Positions 7,083 to 13,820 of a stretch of 15,864 nucleotides of DNA are shown here, piece after piece. Origin of the DNA: Burkholderiales bacterium. Its GTDB lineage: Bacteria; Pseudomonadota; Gammaproteobacteria; Burkholderiales; Burkholderiaceae_C. How positions within the stretch are numbered: position 1 is the stretch's first letter; every line of letters starts with the position of its first letter. Under the pieces are notes generated by a model, which saw nothing but the letters and a program-made list of their open reading frames with translations, was not told the origin of the DNA and ran no database searches. Position numbers and translations under genes: made by a program. The stretch spans positions 1 to 15,864 of the forward strand of contig SXSX01000247.1 of NCBI GenBank assembly GCA_005793295.1, given 5' to 3'.

Positions 7083-7951
7083 AACCGCTACAACTTCAAA
7101 GTGTGTGTTTTATTGGCGTAGCCATCGCTGCGCTTTTTTTATCTTTGCTTTTGCCGCCGCTTGATTTACACATACTGCTTCTGTTAGTTACGGTTCTTGT
7201 GGCTGTATTGGGTGTTCCGCACGGCGCGTTAGATCCAATTTTTGCCAAAAAGCTCTATCAACTCAGCAGCACATTGCGTTGGACAGTGTTCCTTGCTTCT
7301 TACATTCTTCTTGCGTGTGTTGTGGTTTTGGCCTGGTGGCATGCACCTACTATTTTTTTATGGGTGTTCTTAATCTTGTCTGTTATCCATTTTTCCGGTG
7401 ATCTGCGGCAAGGGACATCGCCACTCGCTCAAGTTTTGTACGGGGGCGCGAGCATTGTGCTGCCTGGTGCACTCCACCAAGAAGAGCTTGGTCATTTATT
7501 TACTCTGTTAATCGGTGACGCTCGCGGCCATAGCTTGGCTTTTACTTTGCATATCCTGGCATGGCCGTGGCTTGCGGGCTTGGCGCTGGAATCGCTGCGA
7601 ATCTTTAAAACAGACCGCCAAACCGTTTTAGAAATGGGGGCGGTGACAGCCATCGCCACACTGCTTTCGCCACTGATTGCATTTACTATTTTTTTCTGCT
7701 TTATGCACAGTGCAAGACACATCGTTCGCACCCAAATTTACACCGCTGCGTCCATGCGCGTTTTGGTGACTGTCGCTGCAGGGCCACTCCTCGGTGTAGT
7801 CGTCTTGGGCGGTGCTGCGTGGGTGTTTTTTCCACCATCGGCGATGGACTCCCGGGTTATTCAATTTGTTTTTGTTGGCCTCGCTGCCTTAACTGTGCCG
7901 CATATGTGCTTGGTCGAGCGCTTACGCTGGGCGCGGTGGCATCAAAACTGA
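7079..7951 (+). CDS. blh: Beta-carotene 15,15'-dioxygenase, Brp/Blh family
   Basis: A 290-aa integral membrane iron enzyme that splits beta-carotene symmetrically into two retinals, supplying the opsin chromophore. Most of the chain is hydrophobic, with several membrane helices. The four expected iron-ligand histidines are visible: His48 in GVPHGALDP, His104 in IHFSGDL, and His210 and His214 in FMHSARH. Their spacing closely follows that reported for the marine 66A03 Blh (21, 78, 188, 192). The start overlaps the crtY stop as ATGA, with a weak AAGG 7 nt upstream. It is the last gene of the cassette. Its final 10 bases overlap the convergent acyltransferase gene, leaving no room for a terminator between them. 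Confidence 0.93.
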   Translation: MKPLQLQSVCFIGVAIAALFLSLLLPPLDLHILLLLVTVLVAVLGVPHGALDPIFAKKLYQLSSTLRWTVFLASYILLACVVVLAWWHAPTIFLWVFLILSVIHFSGDLRQGTSPLAQVLYGGASIVLPGALHQEELGHLFTLLIGDARGHSLAFTLHILAWPWLAGLALESLRIFKTDRQTVLEMGAVTAIATLLSPLIAFTIFFCFMHSARHIVRTQIYTAASMRVLVTVAAGPLLGVVVLGGAAWVFFPPSAMDSRVIQFVFVGLAALTVPHMCLVERLRWARWHQN

Positions 7952-8523
7952 TCAGGGTTTTTGCCCTTGAAGGGGGCGTAAAAAGCCTGGATAGTCACCA
8001 TATCCGCTTCAATATTGCCGGTCGGCTCAAACACCGGGCCCAATCCGCTTTCCTTGCGTGCATAGTCCATGTAAGCCATCACGATGGGAACGTTGGCGCC
8101 TAAGGCAATGTAATAAAACCCGGTTTTCCAATACCGCGCTTTGCTTCGGGTGCCTTCAGGGGGCACGATCAATTGCACAGGCCCGTCAGCATTTTTGATC
8201 GCGGCAATGGACGCTTCCACCACATTGTTGGAGCTTTCGCGCTGAATAGGAATGCCACCCAACCAAAGCATCACGCCACGAAAAGGGGCTTTAAAAAGCG
8301 ACTGCTTGCCCATCCAATACACATTTAAACGCAGCGCAAAAGCCACCATCAAGGTGTAAGGCAAATCCCAGTTGCTGGTATGAGGGGCAGCAATCAGAAC
8401 GCTTTTGCGCCCGTTAACAGGTAACTGCCCTTGGATTTTCCAACCAGTAGCTTTTAAAAACCCGATAGAAAACCACCTCAGGAACGTATTGACCCCAGGG
8501 GTATCAAAAATCGTACGGTGCAT
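7942..8523 (-). CDS. Lysophospholipid acyltransferase-like protein (PlsC/LPLAT superfamily)
   Basis: A 193-aa protein with the PlsC-type acyltransferase motifs, expected to move an acyl chain to a glycerophospholipid or related acceptor at the inner membrane. The catalytic HX4D is HTSNWD at residues 48-53. GGIPIQR at 89-95 and PPEGTRSK at 121-128 are the acceptor-phosphate motifs; the first Pro of the latter replaces the usual Phe. It lacks a clear N-terminal transmembrane anchor and is shorter than canonical PlsC (about 245 aa), so it belongs to a compact subgroup and the true acceptor is unknown. Its ATG shares one base with the stop of the upstream cation transporter gene (TGATG), and it is last in the topB operon. 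Its 3' end overlaps blh tail to tail by 10 bases. Confidence 0.85.
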   Translation of the reverse strand: MHRTIFDTPGVNTFLRWFSIGFLKATGWKIQGQLPVNGRKSVLIAAPHTSNWDLPYTLMVAFALRLNVYWMGKQSLFKAPFRGVMLWLGGIPIQRESSNNVVEASIAAIKNADGPVQLIVPPEGTRSKARYWKTGFYYIALGANVPIVMAYMDYARKESGLGPVFEPTGNIEADMVTIQAFYAPFKGKNPDQF

Positions 8524-9473
8524 CAGATTCGCTTCACTGGCGCGTGGTCTGCGTCATGTTTGTGCGCGGGATCCACATGGGTCATCAAGTTGAGGACACG
8601 ATGGCGCTGCATCACGGCTAGACGTGCCGCGACAGCAATGTTGTGACCCTCTTCGACGGTGAGGGTGGCGTCAACTTCGATATGGGCGTCGGCTACCACC
8701 ATATCGCCCATTTTGCGGGTACGAACGTCATGGACGCCAGCAACACCCGGCGTCTCCATCAGGGTTTGATGAATCGCCTGCACCTCTTCTTCATCGACTG
8801 CCCGGTCCATCAAATCATGCAGCGCATCCCAACCAAAACTCCATCCCATTTTCCCCACCATGAGGCCCACAATCAAGGCTGCAATAGGATCAAGTAAGGG
8901 GTACCCGAGCAGGCTTCCCACCAAGCCCAAACCGACCACCAAACTCGATGCGGCGTCAGAGCGCGCATGCCACGCATTCGCAACCAACATGCTGGACTTG
9001 ACTTGTTTGGCCACGCGCAACATATAGCGAAACAGCAGTTCTTTTGCCGCCAGGGCGCCAAAGGCAACCCACAAAGCAGAAATATGCGCGGTAGCAATCG
9101 TCTCGGGTGTCTCCAGTTTGCTTACTGCAGACCAGACCATGCCCGCCCCCACGCTGAGCAGTAACAAGCCCAAGACCAAAGAAGCCGCATTTTCAAAACG
9201 GTGGTGGCCATAGGGATGGTCGATATCCGCATCCTTTTGGCTGTGGTGGCCTGCAAAAAGAACGACGAAGTCGGCCACCAGATCGGACAAGGAATGGATT
9301 CCGTCGGCGATCAGCCCTTGTGATTTTGCAAAAATTCCAACAACGATTTGGGTCGCTGAAAGCACCACGTTGACCCACACACTGACCCAAGTACTTCGCG
9401 CAGCCGCTGATGCACGTTGCTGAGGTGTATGGGTGCTGTGTTCGGACGAATCGTCCACTTCGCTGAAGTTCAT
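8523..9473 (-). CDS. Cation diffusion facilitator family transporter
   Basis: A 316-aa inner-membrane CDF transporter that exports divalent metal ions against protons. Six hydrophobic segments lie between residues 28 and 210. The metal-site pairs are His60/Asp64 in helix 2 (GIHSLSDL) and His169/Asp173 in helix 5 (AWHARSDA), an arrangement often linked with zinc. HPYGHHRFE (86-94) is the conserved loop after helix 2. The cytoplasmic C-terminal dimerisation domain (about 215-305) contains VHDVRTRKMGD and ADAHIEVD, and the tail is rich in His (AHKHDADH). The metal cannot be fixed from the sequence alone. The ATG overlaps the topB stop as ATGA, and the stop overlaps the acyltransferase start by one base, so the three genes form one transcript. 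There is no obvious link to the phototrophy genes. Confidence 0.9.
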   Translation of the reverse strand: MNFSEVDDSSEHSTHTPQQRASAAARSTWVSVWVNVVLSATQIVVGIFAKSQGLIADGIHSLSDLVADFVVLFAGHHSQKDADIDHPYGHHRFENAASLVLGLLLLSVGAGMVWSAVSKLETPETIATAHISALWVAFGALAAKELLFRYMLRVAKQVKSSMLVANAWHARSDAASSLVVGLGLVGSLLGYPLLDPIAALIVGLMVGKMGWSFGWDALHDLMDRAVDEEEVQAIHQTLMETPGVAGVHDVRTRKMGDMVVADAHIEVDATLTVEEGHNIAVAARLAVMQRHRVLNLMTHVDPAHKHDADHAPVKRI

Positions 9474-12439
9474 GCAGCAGCGCTTAAGTGCTTGCCCGCA
9501 ATCCCTGCAAGCTCAAACATCGTGACCTGTGGTTTGCCGAAAACCGCTAAGAGTTTGGCATCGGCGTTGATCGCCCGTTTGTTGGTACTGTCTTGTAAAC
9601 CGTTGGCCTTGATGTAATCCCAGAGTTTTTTAATCACTTGGGTTCGCGCAACCGGCTCTGTTCCTATCACCGCAGCCAATTCCGCGCTGGGCACCAGACC
9701 TGCAAAGGTACTGGCTTTGCGTGGTGCTTTGGGCTTAGCTGCAGCCGTTGACTTTTTGGCAGCGGCTTTTTTGGTGGGTGTTTTCACAGCAGTTTTCGCC
9801 GTCGCTTTCACTGCGCCTTTTGAAGGTAGTTTGCCGGCTGCCGTTTTTCGAGGCGGGAACTTACTTGGGGCAAATTCGAAACTGACTTTCCCAGCCTCAG
9901 GGTCCCAGGCCAGCATGGCCTTGAAAGCCCGCCGCGTGCGCATGCTGACAAACTTATCGAGCAAGTCGGTTTTCCCGGTGGCCAGTAATTTTTCCATTTG
10001 TTCGCGGGCAATGGGCTGCTGCAAAATGATTTGTCCACTTTTGAAATCACAACTCGGCGTGGGTTGCGCCAAGGTTGGAACGGTGCGATCACACATATAG
10101 TTTTTGCCATGCTCAAACACGGAGCCACCGCATTTGGGACACACACCGAGAGTGGTTTTGGCTGAGAAGTCAATGATTTCACCTGACTCTTCGCCAGCCT
10201 TGTCGTCGCCAAAGTCGAATTCGAGTTTGTAGTTTTTGGTCTCTTCATCAAACTTAATAACCATCTCGGCCGTGAAAGGCCAACCCGCTTTGGAACGAAA
10301 GCCATCCAAGGGGCCAATCTTTTTATCCGTCAAAAATTGCTCCACCTCGGCAAATTCAAAGGTGCGCCCCGCAGGGGTTTTTCCAAATGAAAATCCACAC
10401 CCTTCAGCTGCTCCTTTTTTTCCGGTGCAGGTGTAACGACGGTAGTTTTCTTTAACAATGCCTCCGCAGTTGGGGCAGGGCGCGGCAAGTGTTGCGTAGT
10501 CGCCCGGAATGGTGTCTCGGTCGTACTCTTTGGCTTTTTTCACCAAGCGCTCAGTCATGGCGGCAATCTCGGCCATGAACACTTCGCGTTTGAGTTTGCC
10601 CTGTTCCATGAGCGCCAGCTTGTACTCCCACTCGCCGGTGAGTTCAGCCTTAGATAACTCTTCGACACCCAAACCGCGTAACAGCGTCATCAGCTGAAAG
10701 GCCTTGGCCGTGGGGATCAATTCACGCCCTTCACGCAGCATGTACTTTTCAGCGATCAAGCCTTCAATGATGCTGGAGCGTGTTGCCGGTGTTCCCAGCC
10801 CCTTTTCTTGCATCGCTTCACGCAGCTCATCGTCTTCAACCGTTTTTCCTGCGCCTTCCATAGCACCAAGCAAAGTCGCTTCTGAGTAGCGGGCAGGGGG
10901 TCGGGTTTTTAAACCTTTGGGGTCGGCAGCTTCGGTACGCACTTTTTCATTGGGTGCCACTGGCACCAGGCTTTGGCCTTTGTCGCCGTCTTTGGCATCT
11001 TCCACTTCATTGGCCGCTTCTTTGCCGTAGATCGCCAGCCAGCCTGGGTTAACCAATACCTTGCCTTCTGTTTTGAAAGCGTAGCTGCTTGTGCCTTGTG
11101 ACACGGTGCTTACTCGGGTCGTGACTTGGTATTGGGCGCTTGGGAAAAATACCGCCATGAAGCGGCGTACGACCAAGTCATACACTTTTTGCTCGGCCTC
11201 AGAAAGACCGCTGGGCGCTTGCAAGGTGGGGATAATGGCGAAGTGATCACTCACCTTGCTGTTGTCAAAAACCCGCTTAGTGGGTTTGAGGTAGTTGTTG
11301 TTAAGAGCGATACGTGCAAACGGCGCCAAGTGGCGCATCTCGCTGTCAGCCAACATCTCTAAGGTCTGTTTAACCACCGGCACATAGTCTTCAGGCAAAG
11401 CGCGCGAATCGGTTCGGGGGTAGGTCAACGCTTTATGGTGTTCGTACAAACTTTGCGCAATCTGCAGGGTGGTTTTTGCGGAATAACCAAACTTCCCATT
11501 CGCCTCACGTTGCAAAGACGTTAAATCAAACAACAAAGGAGATGCTTGGGTGGTGGGCTTGCTTTCTTCGGTCACGGTCGCGTTTTGACCACGCGCGGCA
11601 TCTGCAATCGCTTGCGCTTTTTCTAAGCTCCAAACGCGGTCGGCTTTTTTCTCGGCATCGTCTGCGTCTTTTTTATGCAGCGGATCAAACCATTTGGCGG
11701 CGTACTCTCCCGCAAGGGCTGCAAATGTGGCGTGAATTTCGAAGTAGTCGCGGCTGATGAACTTGCGAATCTGCTCTTCGCGCTCGACCACCACTGACAG
11801 GGTCGGCGTTTGCACCCGGCCAACCGTGGTGAGAAAAAATCCGCCGTCGCGCGAGTTAAACGCCGTCATAGCACGTGTGCCGTTGATACCGACCAGCCAG
11901 TCGGCCTCTGAGCGGCACCGCGCTGCATCTGCCAGGGGTTGCATCTGGGCGTTAGTTCGCAAAGCTCCAAAGCCATCACGAATTGCTTGGGGCGTCATGG
12001 ATTGCAACCAAAGCCGGCTTACCGGCTTTCCAAGCGGCTTGGCCCCGCCAGCGTACTGTTCTATCAATCTAAAAATCAGCTCGCCTTCGCGCCCCGCGTC
12101 ACAGGCGTTGACGATTTTGTCAACGTCTTTGCGCTTGGCTAGCTTGACGACGGCGTTCAACCGGGTTTTTGTTTTATCGACGGGCTTTAAATCAAAGTGT
12201 GGGGGTATCACGGGGAGGTTGGCAAAACTCCATTTGCCGCGTTTGACATCGAAGGCTTCCGGCGCTTGGATTTCAACCAAGTGACCTACAGCGCTTGAGA
12301 CGACGTAGGTGTCGCTTTCAAAATACTCGTCGTGTTTTTCAAACTTGCCCGCTAAGGGCGTGAGTGCGCGCACGATATCTTGGGCGACGGACGGCTTTTC
12401 TGCAATCACCAATGTTTTACCAACAGCTTCGTTTTTCAT
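9470..12439 (-). CDS. topB: DNA topoisomerase III with C-terminal SWIB domain
   Basis: A 989-aa type IA topoisomerase that relaxes and decatenates DNA by single-strand passage. The Toprim domain opens with KTLVIAEKPSVAQ (residues 8-20) and carries the acidic DAGREGE (114-120). The active-site Tyr is 340 in LTYPRTDSR, and GRVQTPTLS lies at about 207-215. Two four-Cys zinc motifs follow (Cys655/658/671/681 and Cys767/770/783/797), each leading into a topoisomerase C-terminal repeat. A Lys/Ala/Thr-rich linker (about 871-909) leads to a SWIB/MDM2-like domain (about 910-986, FAGLVPSAELAAVIG to FELAGIAGKHL). ATG 12439 was chosen because the conserved Toprim strand starts just after it. The frame stays open 27 codons upstream to 12520, but that stretch is basic, has no family match and lies in the divergent promoter gap. 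It heads an operon with the transporter and acyltransferase. Confidence 0.94.
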   Translation of the reverse strand: MKNEAVGKTLVIAEKPSVAQDIVRALTPLAGKFEKHDEYFESDTYVVSSAVGHLVEIQAPEAFDVKRGKWSFANLPVIPPHFDLKPVDKTKTRLNAVVKLAKRKDVDKIVNACDAGREGELIFRLIEQYAGGAKPLGKPVSRLWLQSMTPQAIRDGFGALRTNAQMQPLADAARCRSEADWLVGINGTRAMTAFNSRDGGFFLTTVGRVQTPTLSVVVEREEQIRKFISRDYFEIHATFAALAGEYAAKWFDPLHKKDADDAEKKADRVWSLEKAQAIADAARGQNATVTEESKPTTQASPLLFDLTSLQREANGKFGYSAKTTLQIAQSLYEHHKALTYPRTDSRALPEDYVPVVKQTLEMLADSEMRHLAPFARIALNNNYLKPTKRVFDNSKVSDHFAIIPTLQAPSGLSEAEQKVYDLVVRRFMAVFFPSAQYQVTTRVSTVSQGTSSYAFKTEGKVLVNPGWLAIYGKEAANEVEDAKDGDKGQSLVPVAPNEKVRTEAADPKGLKTRPPARYSEATLLGAMEGAGKTVEDDELREAMQEKGLGTPATRSSIIEGLIAEKYMLREGRELIPTAKAFQLMTLLRGLGVEELSKAELTGEWEYKLALMEQGKLKREVFMAEIAAMTERLVKKAKEYDRDTIPGDYATLAAPCPNCGGIVKENYRRYTCTGKKGAAEGCGFSFGKTPAGRTFEFAEVEQFLTDKKIGPLDGFRSKAGWPFTAEMVIKFDEETKNYKLEFDFGDDKAGEESGEIIDFSAKTTLGVCPKCGGSVFEHGKNYMCDRTVPTLAQPTPSCDFKSGQIILQQPIAREQMEKLLATGKTDLLDKFVSMRTRRAFKAMLAWDPEAGKVSFEFAPSKFPPRKTAAGKLPSKGAVKATAKTAVKTPTKKAAAKKSTAAAKPKAPRKASTFAGLVPSAELAAVIGTEPVARTQVIKKLWDYIKANGLQDSTNKRAINADAKLLAVFGKPQVTMFELAGIAGKHLSAAA

Positions 12440-12534
12440 TTGTCTACAATCCAATTTCTCGCGCACGCACAGGCGCACATACCCACGGGCTCGCACACGC
12501 GCACCCATACGATTCACCATACCAAATTTTTTCA
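12440..12534. promoter_or_regulatory. Divergent intergenic region between topB and the SET gene
   Basis: These 95 bp must hold the leaders, and probably promoters, of both divergent genes. On the plus strand TACAAT (12445-12450) is a good -10 hexamer for the SET gene but lacks a convincing -35 at 16-18 bp. I found no well-spaced pair for topB on the minus strand. Neither start codon has an obvious Shine-Dalgarno. Confidence 0.35.
12461..12504. repeat. CA/CG-rich tract with three GCGCAC repeats
   Basis: GCGCAC occurs at 12461, 12473 and 12499 within a stretch dominated by alternating C-A and C-G steps. The plus strand has few G or T bases here. The alternating purine-pyrimidine character could favour non-B DNA, or the repeats could be binding sites. 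It may also be low-complexity sequence without a role. Confidence 0.4.
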
Positions 12535-13017
12535 GTGTCTAAAAAATCAGTCATTTCATCGGGCAGCCGCCGTATTCAGGCGCGGCGTTCAGGGGTCCAT
12601 GGTAGAGGTGTCTTTGCCATCCAAGATATCGCTGAAGGCGAAACCATTATCGAGTACCGCGGGGAAGTCATCACTTGGAAGGAAGCCCAAGACCGCCATC
12701 CCCATGATCCAGAGAACCCCAACCATACCTTTTATTTCCATATTGACGAAACCCGCGTCATTGACGGCTTGTACCAAGGCAACTCGGCGAAGTGGATCAA
12801 CCATTCCTGTGACGCCAATTGTGAGGCCGATGAAGTGGGCGGGCGTATTTTCATTAAAGCCTTACGCAATATCAACGCTGGCGAAGAGTTGAACTACGAC
12901 TATGGTCTCATTATTGATGAACGTTACACACCCAAACTCAAGGCCGAATACCCTTGTTGGTGTGGGGCAAAGAAGTGCCGCGGCACCTTGCTAGCTCCGA
13001 AGCGCGGTAAAAACTAG
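12535..13017 (+). CDS. SET-domain protein-lysine methyltransferase, compact bacterial type
   Basis: A 160-aa protein made almost wholly of a SET domain, the fold that transfers a methyl group from S-adenosylmethionine to lysine. It starts with RRSGVHGRGVFA (the usual SET opening), then EYRGEVI. The cofactor and active-site segment is WINHSCDANCEA with Asn89-His90-Ser91-Cys92, and the catalytic Tyr region is LNYDYG (Tyr121, Tyr123). A post-SET zinc motif CWCGAKKC gives Cys141, Cys143 and Cys148, probably completed by Cys92. The start is a GTG at 12535; no ATG, GTG or TTG lies in frame between it and the putative -10 box at 12445, and upstream codons resemble no SET protein. No Shine-Dalgarno is visible. 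The substrate is unknown; possible targets are DNA-binding or ribosomal proteins. birA follows after 8 bp, so the two probably share a transcript. Confidence 0.88.
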   Translation: MSKKSVISSGSRRIQARRSGVHGRGVFAIQDIAEGETIIEYRGEVITWKEAQDRHPHDPENPNHTFYFHIDETRVIDGLYQGNSAKWINHSCDANCEADEVGGRIFIKALRNINAGEELNYDYGLIIDERYTPKLKAEYPCWCGAKKCRGTLLAPKRGKN

Positions 13018-13025
13018 CTTTTCCC

Positions 13026-13820
13026 ATGGCAAACCCCTCAGAGCCCTTTATTCATTGGTCGTCTGAGGCTATTTGGGAAGCGGTTTCGTCGCATTTGCCA
13101 AGCTTTACGGTGGAAGTATTGCCCGAGTTGGGCTCCACAAACACCGAGCTAATGCGTCGATTTCGCTTGGGGCAAACCGATCCGGTTTTATTGGTTGCCG
13201 AACGCCAAACCGCAGGCCGGGGTCGCTTGGGTCGTCAGTGGCACAGTGATTTAGATAAGACCGACTCCCTCACATTTTCCATTGGAATGGTCTTAGCACC
13301 CCAAGATTGGTCAGGTTTATCTTTGGCTGTGGGTTTGAGCGTTGCGCAAAGCCTGCACCCTGCGATTGGTTTGAAGTGGCCCAATGATTTATGGGTCGCT
13401 CAGCGCAAACTCGGCGGTATTTTGATTGAGACCGCGACTGCAGGCGCACTGCGCTATGCCGTCATTGGTGTGGGTTTGAATATCCGCATCCCACCTCACA
13501 ACGATCTGCGAACTGCGCCTGCAGGTTTAGACGAAGTTTTACCTGGCACGGCTGCTCCAGAGGCATTGCTGCACATTGCCCCAGCTTTGATACAAGCATT
13601 GAGGGCGTTTGAACAATTCGGCTTTGCGCCTTTACGCGACGCTTTTCATACGCGGGACGTTTTATTTGGCAAAGAAGTGGTGTGCAGTGACGGGACTACG
13701 GGTCTTGCGCGCGGCGTGGACGCCATGGGGGTCTTGTTAGTGCAAACCTCGAACGGGGTTCAAAAAATCAACACCGCAGAGGTCAGCGTTCGCCCTACGG
13801 CTAATCCTCTGCTCGGCTAA
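13026..13820 (+). CDS. birA: Biotin--[acetyl-CoA-carboxylase] ligase, single-function type
   Basis: A 264-aa biotin protein ligase that makes biotinyl-AMP and attaches biotin to the carrier subunit of acetyl-CoA carboxylase. The biotin/ATP loop GRGRLGR is at residues 64-70, after the AERQTA strand. KWPND (117-121) and KLGGILIE (128-135) are the other catalytic segments, and VIGVGLNI follows at 146-153. The C-terminal SH3-like cap is about residues 210-258. It lacks the N-terminal winged-helix repressor domain of E. coli BirA (321 aa), so it should not act as a repressor. The ATG at 13026 is 8 bp after the SET stop and has no clear Shine-Dalgarno. The last 20 bases overlap the convergent sensor kinase gene. 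Confidence 0.92.
   Translation: MANPSEPFIHWSSEAIWEAVSSHLPSFTVEVLPELGSTNTELMRRFRLGQTDPVLLVAERQTAGRGRLGRQWHSDLDKTDSLTFSIGMVLAPQDWSGLSLAVGLSVAQSLHPAIGLKWPNDLWVAQRKLGGILIETATAGALRYAVIGVGLNIRIPPHNDLRTAPAGLDEVLPGTAAPEALLHIAPALIQALRAFEQFGFAPLRDAFHTRDVLFGKEVVCSDGTTGLARGVDAMGVLLVQTSNGVQKINTAEVSVRPTANPLLG

Noticed and set aside
7953..7970. TCAGGG/CCCTTGA hairpin after blh as a terminator
   Set aside because: It has a short bulged stem, is not followed by a T-run, and lies inside the convergent acyltransferase gene.
11757..12284. 175-codon plus-strand open frame opposite topB
   Set aside because: It is antisense to the conserved Toprim and core region of topB, with a biased Ser/Arg/Pro composition and no family resemblance.
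12440..12520. Extension of topB by 27 codons to a start at 12520
   Set aside because: The added residues are basic, without family resemblance, and come from the divergent promoter gap. The Toprim strand begins right after ATG 12439.
12364..12534. Extension of the SET gene to a start inside topB
   Set aside because: The 57 extra residues do not resemble a SET protein and lie antisense to topB and in the low-complexity gap.
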